A stretch of 64,000 bases of DNA from Pelecanus crispus (GCF_030463565.1 NC_134662.1:6611001-6675000), one strand, 5' to 3'; counted from the first letter of the stretch, positions 22,662 to 37,710 are shown. A program made the numbers and translations. The notes: generated from the sequence alone by a model not told the origin.

Positions 22662-25600
22662 CTAGGAGAAAGTTAACACAAAATTAAAAAAAATGAAAAT
22701 CACACTCTAACCTGAAAACAGTGAAAGAAAAAAGCGGCTAGAAACAAGCGTGTTAATAACTTTTAGCACAGCACACTTACAATTAACACCTGGAAATACA
22801 ACCAAAATTTTAGAAGTCTGGAAGGTATCAGTAACACATAATTATAATACATGGAAGAAAGCCAGTATTTTAATAAAAGTCCTTAGACATGTTATATGAT
22901 GTGTGTTATTTTCCTGCAATTTTTTTTTTAAACAGCATCACAGGACTTCGCTTGGTAGAAGGAGAACCCAGAAGGCAAAGGGATGACACAGCACTGGAAA
23001 AAACAGAAATAAATCAGTATAGGGAACAGCAGGCATGTTTTCTGCAGGAAAGATACCAGCAAAATAAAACCATGAGGGTGTGACAAGATTAACAGGCAAG
23101 AAATCCTGGATGGGCTGAGAAGGTGTGAAGGAGGGTCTGTGTACATTGGCATAGCCTCAGCGAACAAAGATACATTTTTCCAAAGAAAACCCTGTGCAAA
23201 GCTTTTTGGTTTTATTCAAAAAAGTAAATATTCTTTATAATTGCTGAAGTAGTTATTCCTTATATCTATGCTGGATTGTCTTGTCTGATGTGAAATAACA
23301 GAATTAAACTATTTGATAATTTTCTTGATGAGGTGAATGAAAAAGCAGGGTCTTCTGAGGAAAACAACATTAAAGGGTACATGGAACAACTGTTCAAAGA
23401 CAGTTTTGTATGATTAGGGGTGAAAACTTTGAAGTTATACTACCTCAGTATTCACAGAAGCAAAAATCAGGCAAGGAAGATTTTATGTGTTCAGGTTGTA
23501 ACAAGGTAAGTAAATACCATGATGCACTTAAACACGTTTAACATGATGATACACATAATAATGTCAATGGAATTTTGTAAATTATTGTTTACATACTGCA
23601 TCTAGTTAAATGTGGCTCTCATACCATTTTTTGTAACAGAGAATTTTGAAAATTTACTTTGTGAGAATGACATTTATTGCCAGCTATAACTTTTCTTTAA
23701 TGTTAATAATAAAAAATGCATTATTTTTGTTATTTCCAATAAAGATGTCAAAAGCATGATGTCTCATTATAGCAAGCTGAAAACAGGATATTGTAGCAGG
23801 CAACCGCACAATCTCAACAACAGGTAAACAGTATTGCTCTACTTATGATAGGATCTCTCAGAAATACCCTGATTTTAGAGGACTTTCAGCCAGTGCCCTT
23901 GCTCAGCTTCCCAATTTTGAAGTCTAAAGTTTATCTACAACGTAAGGAGAAACAGATAGAAATCATATCCCATATTGCTTCTGTACAAAACCAAAATTTA
24001 CCTATTGTGGTCTGGCAGGTTAGAAAGGATAACAAAGGACAGAAATCATATATAGGACACTTCAAGAGTTAGACATTAAGCCGATTTAAACTGATGGCTT
24101 AAAAAAAATTCTAAGGAAAAACACTATGTAGCACCTAATCTTGTAAAATAATAAATATAGCAATGGACTCCCAACATCCTCTGACCAAAGTTTGACAGTG
24201 CCTTAAATTGCATAATTATCAAACAATTCATTTGTCTGGGACAAAGCTAGTAGCTTTCATTTTACAAAGACCATTCATCACTTACATAAATGTGATAAAA
24301 CTAATCCCGATCCAAAGCTCCTTTGTGGGATTAATGTCCCTTAAAACAGGGAAATGAGACATTCCATTCCTTCTGGGAAAAATGCTGAAGGATTGGGAAA
24401 GAACTAATTCATGGCTACAAGGCTGCTGATGATTAATGTAATATCCCCAGTCTACAATGCAACCTTCACTTAATTAGTGCCTGTAATTGGGAGTTGTAAA
24501 GATAAGATTAATTGAATCTTGAGGATGTTAAAAGTTTAATACATTGGAACATGGTTATTGTGTTATCTGAAACTGCAGACTGCAAAAAGCCAAGCTGAGC
24601 TTTACAGAACAGTCCATGGAGAGACAAAGAAAAAGGACTTGCTTGGATAGAAACCAGCAAGGGAGGAGGAATTTCCAGCTTATAAAAAAGAACTATATGT
24701 AATAATATACAAATCAGAATACCCTACCACAGAACAGCCTCTTGGTAACAGCAGACTCCAATTTTAGAAATTAACTTTTTTGTTTGGGCCAGTCTTTTAG
24801 GAAGCAGAGCCTATACATCCCTACACATTTATCCTTAGGAATTCAAAAAATTAACCGCAGAAGAGAATTAAAAGTAGGTAAAATTCTGCTTTCAGTTACA
24901 CTCACAAATCTGACTGATTTACGTAAAGATAGGCAATAAAGAAAGAATTGGGGCTGCTCTTTAAAACCAGTAAGAGAAAAAGAAGGCTCCTGCAAGTATG
25001 GCACAGACTGAGCTAGCTCAATCTAGACATAAAATGATTGATTACAAGGTAGAGTAACAATGGAGGCGACACGGGAAGACTAGAAATTGCTGCAATCAAA
25101 GGAGTTCTGTTATTGAGCGCATAAACATCCACGAAGGGCTGGCTTTTGTGTACGACCTTATGGTACCATCCTCCTGCTTTCACTATGAAAAACAGCCAGG
25201 CACTTGTTGGGGACAAAAATCCTTGACAGAGGGAACTGACAAAACACTGTCATTCGGTATGATCTGTTACCATCCCTCTTGCACCCGCAGGCTGGGGCTC
25301 AGATCAACATCAAAATATCCTTAATTCCGGAGACAACTGACAAGATTATGCACAGTAAGGCATATCCAATAATTTCCTTTTCTATATGCATCACTTTGAA
25401 TACTTGTTTCATCAAATAGCATGGTTCTTTTTCCTTTAGGAGCCCAGCCCAAATACTAAATGTAGTAGGTGTCCGCTAGAAAAATACCAAAACCCATCCT
25501 GTCAGAATCTTAAAAAGAAAAAAAAAAAAAAAAAAAAGCACGTAAAGCTGCTTCCCTTCTCTGTCCCACTCAGATCATAGCACAAATGCACTCCACAGAG

Positions 25601-28317
25601 ACAAGGAAAGAGAAAGGAAAAAAAAAAAAAAACAAAACCAAAAAACCCCAACCCCACAGAACAAGCAAAATACCACTTATATCAATTGGCAAAAATGTTT
25701 TCGGTATCCACGAAAGCTCTTGAATTGGGCTGTGTCGAGACTATCAGACTGAGAACTGCCCGATGCTTCGCCCCCGTTGACAGAAGCAGTTTCGTGACAT
25801 TCCTCTGCCTGGGGAAAACAGAGTTAGGAGTAGAGCAGGACTCACTTTGATCCAGCCTTGAGCAGACACTTCCCTTTAACCACGGCAAAGATGGAGCAAG
25901 GATTTTCCATCGCCCCAAACCACCTAAACTAACAAGCGGTGGTGGCAGCATAAATATTTTAACAGCCCTGCTTAAGAACCATCTTTTTATAGACTACTAC
26001 TGCTTCAGAGAAAACATCTGCAACAGCCAACAGAAAACACAACAGTGCCAAAAAAGCTGACCTTGAGCCACTGCTTCAAGTGCAGAATCTGTCCCTTCTG
26101 GTTCAACCTGGTTCCCCAATAAAAGCAAAATTACGTAAATAGTGCTAAACCAGCAACTCTGTTAAGATATATCAAACTTCCAAGAAACTGGGCTTGCAAA
26201 CAAACCGAGAGACTAATGCCTTAAGCACATACTTCCAAGGGTCAGCCTTGCAGTGGTTGACCAAGACAAAGGGCCAAGCTTAACCTGAAAACCTGACACT
26301 CAGCAATTTGTTGGATTACAGTATGAATAATGTCTTGCTGCTTTGCCAGAGAACACAAGATTTACAGAACGTGAAAAAAAATCTCAAGATAAAAAAAGTT
26401 ATAGCTGTATGACTCAAATGTCATCTTACCCCGAAGTCAACAATCTGCAAGTAATATACTGATCCTTTTAAATTACCTTTTCCTACTCTTTCTACCAAAA
26501 CAAAAGCAGGTCCCTGAAGTGGATTATGTATCACTTCTATAAGTATGGAACTTGCTGTTCTACCTGAAAGACTTTCAGCTTCCAAACGTGTTTCACGGAA
26601 CCTAATTCCAGCATTTCTGATCTCTACTTCCATGTAATTTTCTGAGTTCTTGAGTATCCTTCAAAACTGATTCTGACTCTAATTACCCGACATAAGGGTC
26701 ATGGGCCCAGAAGGTATTTGCCCCAAAGCTACAGATGTGTTAGATAATCATTTCCCTACAGTGGTAGTTTGCTTTTGTTACCCTAAGTTTAACTGGACAG
26801 TCCCCTTCTTATCCTTAACACGAAAGAAAGATCCTTCCTATTTGCCATAAAGGATGTCATTAATAGGGTAATTTTCTTGGTTTTTTGTTTATTCCCCTGA
26901 AATGGCTTGATGGATGCGGGTAATTATCACACTATAAAAGCCAGCAAATGTGCTATTTTCTATCGCTCTAAATCATCAAACAAATAAAGTGTGAAACAGC
27001 ATTTTTTAATACAATTTTCCCCTCTAATGGCTTAGAATTATTATCAGGAACAATGAAAATAAATAAGCAAATGTCTTGTGAGTGAGGAATTAAATGAGTG
27101 TGTCTAAAAAAGAGCAGATGGACCATCCTGGGGAGCAAGGACCAGTTCTGAAGCCATTAAGGGATGACCTAACAGGGAATTCACTACGGCAGCGACAGTT
27201 TCCAGCATCAGGTGCTCTTCAGGGACTTTCCAGTCTAGCTCAGATTCTGTCCTCACCACTGGTTCTTCAAAGGGGGTGCAATTTAATTTTGTCATCTTCT
27301 TGGCCACTGAAAGCTATTAAAAACTTTATCCATAACAAAGGCAATCCTCTGCTGGCTTCTCTCCATTTAAGAAGAACTGTTCTCACCTGAAGCTATCACC
27401 AGCTTTAGCAGAGGACCAGACCATTCTGTCCCTTAGATCAACCTCCCCCAAAGCTACCAAGACCTTTTCTTGCTACAGTTGTCACACATACACAAGAGTT
27501 TTTGATAGTTACAACACCTCAGCCTCTCCTTACACCAACACGGAGCAATTAAGCAGTGATTAGATTATGAAATCTCACGCACCCACTCTCTACTAGAGAT
27601 TGGGCACCATGGGCAGGAGGAGGTTCAGCCACAAGGCTTTGGAAATGTCACTTCGGTCCGATTCATGTGAGAAGGTAAGAAAGTTAATTTCACAGTGTCT
27701 GCACAAGGTCTGGCCAAACAGGCCCCACACAGTTTAACATGCTATAATTACTGAAATAGGGAACAGAAACAGAAAGAGAACGGCCCATTTAAAATGCCTA
27801 AGACCATGTGTCAAGCTGGGGGTTAGTTATCTGTCTTCAAAGCAGATTTAGTTGTGCCAAGAATACTGACCCTTCGAAGATTCAAATGCCAACCTACTCT
27901 CAGTCATGACAGGCAGAATAAAAAGCTATTTCAATCTCTATAAGACAAAGTGTGTCCATAAATGCATAATCTGAACCCTGACCTTCAACATGTTTAACCC
28001 CCATGACAGCAGCAATGCCTCCAAAGAAAACCCCTTGGTCTATCAAGAATATTTATCACCCAACAGAAGCCATTAAGAACCACCACTACACACAGGGTAG
28101 TCCCTCATTTGCAAAGTTCATATCCTAATTTGAAGGCTTAGTTTTTCTACAAGGTGAAGTATTTATAATACTACATCTCCTGGCAGCATCAAAGTAAAGC
28201 TCAGAGCAACAAAAGTAGTTTTTCCCACGCTATTTTTAAGCTGTTTTGCAGCCTGTATGGGAAAAAAAGGGCATTTCAACAAGAAGAATGGATTGCTCCT
28301 TCGTCGATAGCGCTGTC

Positions 28318-28410
28318 ATCTCCCTCCCTTTCATGGTCACCTCTCTTTTCCTCACCTTTACTTTCCTACATGTTCAACCTCCCTTCATCCCGCTCTCCCT
28401 CCCAGTTTGT
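28318..28410 (+). other. Pyrimidine-rich strand-asymmetric tract
   Basis: About 90 bases almost entirely C and T on the plus strand (CTCCCTCCCTTTC, CCTCCCTTCATCC, CTCTCCCTCCCAG), ending in CAG and so resembling a strong 3' splice acceptor on the plus strand. No open exon with a good donor follows. The tract may simply be a degenerate pyrimidine repeat. Confidence 0.45.
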
Positions 28411-31400
28411 TAAAAGACAGAAATCAACTCCCCTTCTTCTTCTCCTCATCAATATCTGAGGTTACCCCGCAGTGAATTTGCTCTAAGTATCCAGTTTCCC
28501 TTCTCAAGATCACCGTTTGGAAAGGAAAATCTCCAGCCTCCCTCATCTGTCCCCTTCTGTTGTGGCTCCTTTACATCAAGAATGCAAACACGTGCTCTGG
28601 AGATAAGATCGCACACGGATCAGAGAGCTCCTTGTTCCTGGGAAAGAACCTTTATCGAGTGTCTGCAGTTTTATCTTTAATGGATCATTTTACAGGACAA
28701 TAGACGATGGAATTCGGTATCTTTAACCAGCAGTGTCAATGATTTCAAATAATGACATTTTTATTGAAATACACATAGGTAGAAAGATAAACACAGAGGC
28801 TGGGGAGTATCTGCTCAAAAAGCCATAATAAGGAGTAAATAGGTAATGACAGAACAAGATTACCACCACACAAACACACCAAATCAACCTGTCTTCTAAA
28901 GCTTGGAGAAAAATGAGCTCTGCAGACAGCTGCTCAAATACAGTCCTTTGGGAACCAGCACAGGAAGAAAATCACGACAAACCCTGCTCAGAAAGGGCCT
29001 GGGTAACAGTAAGCATTCTCAGCACTTACACATTACGCCTATTTCACTCGATAAGATCTCTTCTCCATGCGCACGGCTGCCTAATTATCAACCCCACTGC
29101 CAAGCACAATATGGAGAAACAGCAAGCAATTTTGCTGCTATCAGAACAGTAAGCAAGATGAGAAACTTCCTCCTCCCCTTAAGAAACTAAAGTTTGTACA
29201 ACTGCAAACTCTCCATTTGTTTTCCAGTAACGATGGGCAGAATATCTCGGGTCACTCTGGAGCTGGGATCAAATCCATATGGATTGACTGTTGGAAGATT
29301 AGAGTCAAACCTAACTTGTGCCAATCACACACAGCTAAAAGACTCTTTAACCCTTAAAAGTTGCCATGAGCTAGAAACAGTATTAAAGAGGCATTAGTTT
29401 CAAGAAGTGACATTAGACAGCAGCATTTTTAAATTCTGATTTCAAGCAATATGAATTTTCAAGACGTACATCTGAACTCGTAACTACAAGATTTGCACAA
29501 AACACTGTTTCACTAACCTAAAACTCAATGAGTACAAAAAGGAGATTTTTCCAGAACTCAAATGCAATTTTTAAATACTATTTTAAAACAGAGAGTTTAA
29601 TATGAACAACCATCTGCTCTTGGAAAGACTATCAATGTACCAGTCCAGTTAGCTTCATAGCAACAAATGCCAGGCACAAAGCACAAAATTACAAATCACA
29701 TTGGAGTGACTCTCCTTCCACACATACAAAACAAACCCATAGCCTGCTTCTGCATGCAGTGAATAAGCAGTATGAAGGGGGTGTTTTATTAAGAAAAGGT
29801 GTTTTGGGAAAACATTATGAAATCATTTATTCATTCAGTTTGGCCAAGAAGATAATTAGTATACAATTCAACAGAGATGAATGACTACAATATTCATCCC
29901 CTTGCCATTCTCCGTTATTTGTTTTGAAGAACCTGTTCACATCAGATTTATTTCCCAAAACTGGCAATCAGATTATTAATTACAGGTTGCTTTTTGTTGT
30001 GGATACTGCACAAATATAAAGAAAAGCTAAGATTCTAAAAAAATACCTCACTGCAACTCAAGAAACAAGGAGAAAAAAGGTAACCAGGGGAGATCACAGA
30101 TGTTCCTATCTCGTACCAACTGGCCTGTGAGAGCTGCCTCCTCTACTGGGCACAGGCACACATACGCTCCTGCTCACTGCTTTTGGAAAAAAAAATATGG
30201 ATAATCGCCTACAGCAGAACAAAAGAAATCTGCTCACTAGTAACGAAAGGTATTTTTGGATTAGGAAACCCATTGTGCTAGAGGTGCAATGCCTCTACAC
30301 ACACACACTTTTCTTTTTTGAGGGGAAGAAAAAAAAAAATTCCAAAGGTTTAATGGTCCTCATCCATCAAGCTGCATTGTTTTAAACTACAGCTACTACT
30401 TTGAAGCTAGTGCCTATGCTCTTGACAGCACCAAAGCTAGAAGTGTGATACCTAAGATTTGATTAACATCAGTGATACAGTTTGTAAAGTTTCCTTTATT
30501 TCTTCTACTTGGTCCCCTCTGTCACGTTGATTGGCCAGCTACAAATGAAGTGGATAGAAACCCAGCGTATGTATTACTTAGAACATGAACTAGTTAACAA
30601 TTGCACAGCATTCAGACGACGCAGAGTGCTATTTAAGTACTGCCATTACCTATAGGCTTCTGTTATTTTAAACTACACTTGTACTGCACTTGGCATCACC
30701 CAACGTCAATTTTCTCTGTTAAGTAAAGAAAAAATTCCCACTGATTTCTGCCAATGTGTTAACAAAACGTGAATAAAGACAAAGCTCTGCAGTACCACTG
30801 TTGGTTTCTTCTGGTCTTTCCAACCCTTGCTTTCAGCGCCATGCCAAGCCAGAATTTGCAAGCTCATTCTCCCACAGGGCCCAAGTCAGATCGGGCTGAA
30901 AGAGTTATATGAAGCATGGAAGCACATCTCCCTCCCATCTTGTCTCAGTGGCAGAGTGCCCTGTTCAAAAGCCTCAGTTATTAAAACCGATCTGTGATCC
31001 TGTCAGACTTCCATAGATCTTCATTTCAAATCAGGCCTGAGCTTTGAGCAGACACTTTCAAAACGCAAGAATGAGTTGCAGCAAGAGCCTTCTTGGATCA
31101 AAGACACACTTCTCTCAATCCAGACTGGGACTACTGAGCTGTGATGAATTATTAGTGCTGGTGGAAACAGCAGTACACGCATTAAACACGGTGTCAGTGG
31201 AGTAGGAGCCCACTTGAAGATACTGCTGTAAAAACGAGAATGTGATCACGGATCAGCATTACCACCTTCCAAGATCATTATAGAAAGGTACAGAGACGGA
31301 ACCATAGATCGGAAGGGTCTCCACTTTGCTAGGTTAGGTACAACAACTCACAGAGCCCCAACCTCTAAGACTTTATAATTTCAACAAACGAACTAAACAG

Positions 31401-34400
31401 GCCCAGTAAAGATGGACATAAAATGAACAGACTGAAAACTAAAATGGCAGCGAAGTACATACTAATACCATGTCTTCAGCAGTGGATTTAGACAAGAATA
31501 AGAGACAGAAAGAGAAGAGGACTTTGGAGGGGGAAGTACCTATACAGAACAGAGCTGAGCAAAAGGAGGAGGGAGACCGAACGGGTACGAGCAGCCAGCT
31601 GGCTGGCCGAGCTCATCTCATCTGTTCTCTTACAGAGCAACAGTTCCTCCTCGGACAAGTTCCGTAGCTGATCCCACCAGTCCAAGAGTCTGGCTTGATC
31701 TTCGTGGCATTTTCTCTCAGCTAGATGAGGGTGAATGAAGAAAGGCAACATGCAAGTCCTACCTCCCCAGAATACTACGCCTCCTCTGCATCAGAAAAAT
31801 TATCTCTTAATAATAATCTGTCTACAACAGCATAATAAAACACAACAACAAAATGTAAGCCTATTAAAAAGAAAAATCTCCACTATTGCAATTGCAGGCA
31901 CCTGATTGGGAAGATAATCCACATAACACAAGTTAGAGCTCGTAACTCTTCATATCGTTTGGTTTGATGACTTAACCACATTAAAACCACTCCAGTCGCC
32001 CAAGATTCAGTCTCTGTACAATAAGCTGATCCCTTGGATTTTTAAAGCAGACGATCAGCTAGCATTGTTCCCTCTCTAATGAGATTTACATCATCCTTCA
32101 CCCACAGCATCATCTCCAGGACGCACAGTACCCCTCAGACCTGAGGGGAGCCTGCCGGAAGGCTTGTTTGAATATTGGTAGTACAGTGTGGTTTGTATTG
32201 ATTAACTAATGACTGCAGTATATGAAGCTTGAAAGGCTGTATTAATAACTCACTGCTGCACTGCTCTCATTTGTCAGTGAATTACAGGGGGATGCAACTC
32301 TGCATCTCAATATATCACTCCTTTCACGAATCTCGGGGCAAATCAACATGCACGCAGACTCTCAATGCAGAAAGCCTGTTCCAAAGCAGCTTTCGCCTAA
32401 CAGTTTTGGAAGAGGTAGGAGAGTGAAAAGCTGTTCTGCCTGGCCATAGTTTATCTCACTTTCCTTTTATTTCTTTTAATGAATACCACTGTTCTTTCCT
32501 CTGTCCCTTTTATCAACAGAAAAGGGTCTTGCTTTGCCAAATCTGCCTGAGAGCAAATGGTGTTGCAGTTAATCTATAAATCAACCATCACCATAAATTC
32601 TACTCTTTCTCCATCCAAAACTGCAGAGCTGTAAAACACATTACATGGAATAGCAGAGGCAGGAAGGAAATTTGTGAGCTGCAAGGAACCCATCATGGCC
32701 AAATGGCCTTCCCCTGCCCCTCCTTTCTCCCCCACTCCACCCCAACAAGTCTATAAATCTCTACTGTCAGGAGTGGAACACAAACCGCAAATGTGTGCAC
32801 ACATTTAAGAGCAACGCAACCCCACACACTTTGCATGGAAGGCTGATGCAGATGTTGGGGGTTGAGGGAGGAAAGGCTGCAGAATCTTCTTCTGAACTCC
32901 CTAACACCAAGAAATAGGAAAAAGTAAAACTTGGGGAAAAAAGAAAATTCTCTGTATGGAGCAAAATGGAAAGTCATAGTGTAACAAATTCAGAGTCCTC
33001 AGTTCCCTCAAGGGCAAAGCACACATGTGATTCCAGCTAATCTAGCTTTAAGAAACTCACAGGATCTCCAGGGTGCGTGGGTTACTGAGATCCCAATAAT
33101 CAAGACTTATAATCACATCTGATCAATTCAGCAATTCAACCGCCTTGTGCAATGGCCCCCTAAGGGAATGTAACAGTTAGAAGGCAATAAATGATGCAAG
33201 GGACAAGTGCCCTTCCCCCCTGCTGCCATACAATTCAGTATCAAACATTAAACCCAGCTGCTTTAAATGAGATTACACCAAGCTCGCAACAAACTGCAAC
33301 ATCTGTGAGAGAGTGTTAACGCAGAGGGATGGTGCAGAATTCCACGTGGGGGAAACGGGGTAAGGACCCGGCACCCCGCACTGGAAATGATGAAGGAGAG
33401 AAGCTGGAAGAGTTAAGCTCCATGACCGTATTAGGCCATTTTCTTCCCCCAAAATAGTTTTCCAGGGATTAACATTTTCTGTCCTGGGGGGGAGGATTGG
33501 ACAGCAGTTCTGACTAAGACAGCTGCCATGCTCCCTAAGACAACAATGAAAAACAAAATCAGCAGCGAGATCCTCGGCACTTCGTATCTGCAGCTGCTTC
33601 AGTGTACGCTTTTAGCCAAGAATAAAGAGCGCTCCTTTTACAATGCTCTCCAGAGGAACAATCATGTCTTGCTTTAAATCTCCCCATCATATCACTGTTA
33701 GAAAACGCAGGGCTTCCCTACTGATGGTGGCATCAGTTACAGATACTGCAAATTTATTAAATTGTAGAAGTTACAAGCAAGTCCTCCCATGGACTCGTTC
33801 TCCTCAATTCCTACAGACTTACCCTACACAGGGAACCTCGCTAGACACCTGGAGGAAAGCAGGCAGAAATTCTAAAATACTTCAACCAACAAAGTTTTCA
33901 GGCAAGTCTATGTACTTTCAAGTAAGCAGTCTTAAGACTTTTACAAGACAGAATTCCAGAAGTGTTTTTTAAAATGTAATTGTATCTGTGACCAGTGCTT
34001 TCAACTAATCATATTATTTTAAAGTTCCTTTGGTAATTTGTCCTTAATTCCACATAAACTGCTGTTCTGGCATAAAGTGTACTTTGTGATATCAAAGTCA
34101 AACAGATTAGGCATGATCCACTTTCAGCAAGGGAATGTTTTGGAGAGGAGACCATATAACTTAAAAGCTACAGCTGGCTCCCTATTTTAATTAAAGGCGA
34201 TTAAACATCCATCATGATAAGGAAACAGGGACTTTTTATAAAAATCAATTACCATCCTCAGTGTCACTCTGGTTTAACACCTGCAGTTTCCGAGAGAAAG
34301 AACACAGTATAACATCCCATTAGTACTTACAGAAGGTATATTAAATATTGTTGCTATACAGCAAGATGAGTCACAAAATACCTGAGAAAAATAGCCTTAT

Positions 34401-36789
34401 TACTGGCAAAACAAGATAGACATTACACCTCCAAAGTGTATCCATCAATTCACAGTATTGAGATTTAAAGTTTCCTTCGGCGCTTCCCTACCACAGGAAG
34501 CCCTCAAGGTAGGTATTGCACATTCTTACAGAGATGAAACGAAGTGATGGTGCAGTATCGCAGTGTTTAAAAATACGATTTTGAAATTGCAAGGGCTGAG
34601 ATGCATACATTCCTCAATAAAATGCCATAATAACCATGAAGTATGAGGCTTGGCATTCAGTTTTGTTGCTTCTGTCATTATAAAAAAAAAAAATCAGTCT
34701 TCTGTTAGCATCGTTTGACAATATGCTCTATTTTAGATCTCAGCATATGAATGTATAAGGTAATTACACATAATATGTATAATTGATACAGTAAAACCTC
34801 TTGTGGTAGGAGTTTTAATATAGGGCTGCAAAATGAAATACATTCAAACTTTTGAAAAAACTGAAGACAGACTATGAAAAGGTTGTAATTAAACTACTAA
34901 TGGGAGAGGGACATTTTTTTTTTTGTAGTTTGAGAAACAAGCAAGCAAGAGACTCAATCTGGCAGCTCCCTGCCTGAGAAGCTTAACATGAAGTTACACA
35001 GCAGCTCCCAATGCCTGGTATGTTTGATGGGAAGTGCCCACACCTTCCGCACTACCTCTTCAGTCTGTCAGACTGATTTTCCAGTTAAAAACAACACTGT
35101 GACTACAATGTAGAACAGATGCATGCACCTGAGAAACAGGCACATCAGAAAAGATGATCAACTTCGATATGAGGCAAGTATAACCCAAAAGGGACCGCAT
35201 GGATATCTTAGCAGCAGCAATGATAATGGCTGAAGACATATAATGGTGCTCATTCTTCTTGCTACAAGAAGACAGAATTTAAGAAATAAATGCATTGCAA
35301 TCTACAGGCATAGGCAAATCATTTAATGAGATTGGAAGCAGGAAAAAGCTGACTTCCATTACCCCCCTTCTTCTCCCTCATCGCTGGATGACCCTTTATT
35401 GCTCAACTACTTCACTTTGCGCTGAACAATTTTTTAACCTGCATCCCCAGTGACACAACTCTGTGTAGACTAACTCATACTACTGCAGCCTGTTCTACTC
35501 TTCTTATGGAAAAGAAACAGTACGGAAAAGTGTTGGCAGCAGGACTTCTCTGCAGTGAGAGACACACACATTAATCAAGGAGTTGTATGACCAAGCAGAT
35601 GCTCATTAGGTTGTACAAAGAAGCCATCTTCAGGTCTTGAACCACAGACATTTATTTTAACTCTAATCCCAACAGTCCCTAAAACACCTGTTTTGTAAGA
35701 GGTATCGCCCAAAATTTCAAAGACACGCACGAAAAAGACACATACAAAATAATACGTCAGGAACCATCCTCCCTGACCCATGAGACAGATTCCTTTCTCA
35801 GCTTATCTTTGTCCACTGAGGTGGCTTCTCATGGTCTGAACAGATCATCCAGACCTCCCTGAGAAGGTACTTCACCTCTTCCACAGCAAATAAACACAGA
35901 GATTTCTTGTAGAACCCACTTAAATAAGGTCCGGGAGGCAACCTCAATCAGCTCGATCTCCTTCTCACCTTGCCTTCATAAGGAAACAGAGCTGGTGGCT
36001 TCTCGCTGCTCCTACACGCTACCCTGCAAAGCAGGGCTTTGGTTGCACAGCCTGGATTAACGTAGCCTAAGATCATTTATGAGAGACATGAAGAAAGAGT
36101 TATCGTTTTTAACAGACAATTTTGAGGCAGAATACTACCAATATACAGAGTCCTTGGTTTCACTATATAAATATCTCTGACAGCCAAACAATAACTCTGC
36201 CTCTTATTTTAGAGCTCAACCCCAAACTGGTAGACTTCGTAACTCTCCACACTCCTGCTATTCCCCGAGGTGCTTCTAAGATGATCACTGTCAGAGTCAA
36301 AGAGTCTATAAAAAGGATGAAGGAAGCTGGGAAATTTCCACAGAGGTGGTGCCAGAAAAACAGAACTAACATTTTAGCCATCTCTGAGTAAAGCCAGGCT
36401 GCACCACTGGAATTTCATCACTGAAGTCCAAGAGCTCCCCCAGCTGAGCTCTGGGATGACTGCAGTCGCAAGCAGAAGATGGGCAATTGCTTGCGTACCT
36501 GGAAAGTTCCAGGTCTGCTCAAAGGGGTATTCAGGTTTACTCCTCAGAATCCAATGCCTGTACACAGAAGAGCTTGAGAACTCATTAACAGAAGCTGTCA
36601 TAGTGAAGAACAAGGAAGAACAAGGACTTGGGCAAGTGGTACACTCTTGCCTTATGCTTAAGGGAACAGCAGGGGTGCCTGCCAAACCAGCAGTGGTATC
36701 CTGTCACAATACATCTAGTTTTGTGTTACGTGCTGTCATCTATGTAAGAAAACTCAGTTGAATGGGAAAACGTTTTGCCCAAAACATGG

Positions 36790-37045
36790 TCTGTCCTCAA
36801 AATCCTCATTTTAAGGAAGAAATTTTTTACTAAGCAAGAGATTTTTTCCAATGAGGATGGTGAGGCACTGGCCCAGGTTGCCCAGAGAGGCGGTGGAGGC
36901 CCCATCCCTGGAAACATCCCAGGCCAGGTTGGACGGGGCTCTGAGCACCCTGGGCTGGTTAAAGCTGTCCCTGGCACTGCAGGGGCTGGGCTGGGTGGGC
37001 TCTGAAGGGCCCTGCCCACCCAAAGCATTCTCTGATTCTATGATT
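36790..37045 (+). mobile_element. CR1 LINE, 5'-truncated 3' end
   Basis: The plus strand reads GGTTGCCCAGAGAGGCGGTG, then CCCCATCCCTGGAAACATCC, GGACGGGGCTCTGAGCACCC, and ends GATTCTATGATT. This is the characteristic 3' untranslated tail of bird CR1 non-LTR retrotransposons, whose copies are usually 5'-truncated. Only about 250 bp survive and no reverse-transcriptase coding sequence is present. It lies antisense to KDM4B in intron 5. The left limit is approximate because the older part has diverged. Subfamily cannot be assigned by eye. Confidence 0.9.
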
Positions 37046-37692
37046 TTCCCCCAACCATGTAAGGTTTAGAGAACTAGTTACTGTAAAAGAACTATACAAA
37101 CACAGAATGGCTGGATAAAAATCCTCCCGTCCTTTTTAAGTGGGGTAGAAGTACCTTTTTTAAAGAAAAAAAAAAAAACAAAAAACCCACCCCAAAAAAA
37201 CCCAAACAAACCAGGTGCTGAGCATGTTCCTGCTTTGATTTTTAACCAGCTATACCTGAGCTCCTTTACAAGAAGATTTTATGATTTCTCTTCTCTATTC
37301 CAATTAGAAACAGTAGTGACTGAACTCTTCAACAACTGAAACCCCTCTTAGGGGAATATTAGGTGCTCCCCAGCATCTCCCTAAACTCCTCAGAAGATCA
37401 GACAGAAACAGAAGCTACGAAGAACTTCTAAGATCCGGTATTTGCCAGATACAATTTTCCATCTACAATTTCCACTTCTTTCTGATTCTTAACCTCTTCA
37501 TACAAACATGCTACACAAAGGTGTTTCGGGTCATACTGTTTGGGAGGTTTGTTTTGTTTGTTTCTCTACTATGCAATCCCTATTTCCCGCAGAAACAACA
37601 TCAAACGTAAGGACATAAGGAAAACACACTGTTTAGTAAAGATGAAGCAACAGCTTCATGCAATGAGTTTATCATCCTTATGATATACACGG

Positions 37693-37710
37693 TATGTGGA
37701 TATCCACATA
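37693..37710. repeat. Perfect 18-bp palindrome in a longer imperfect hairpin
   Basis: TATGTGGATATCCACATA is its own reverse complement, with an EcoRV-type GATATC at its centre. Imperfect pairing extends outward (GATATACACGG on the left against TTGTATC on the right). A long A-rich, low-complexity tract begins about 20 bases to the right (37729-37816). Function unknown. Confidence 0.8.

Noticed and set aside
36726-37028. 100-codon minus-strand Pro-rich frame
   Set aside because: It lies within the CR1 tail and is simply its antisense reading.
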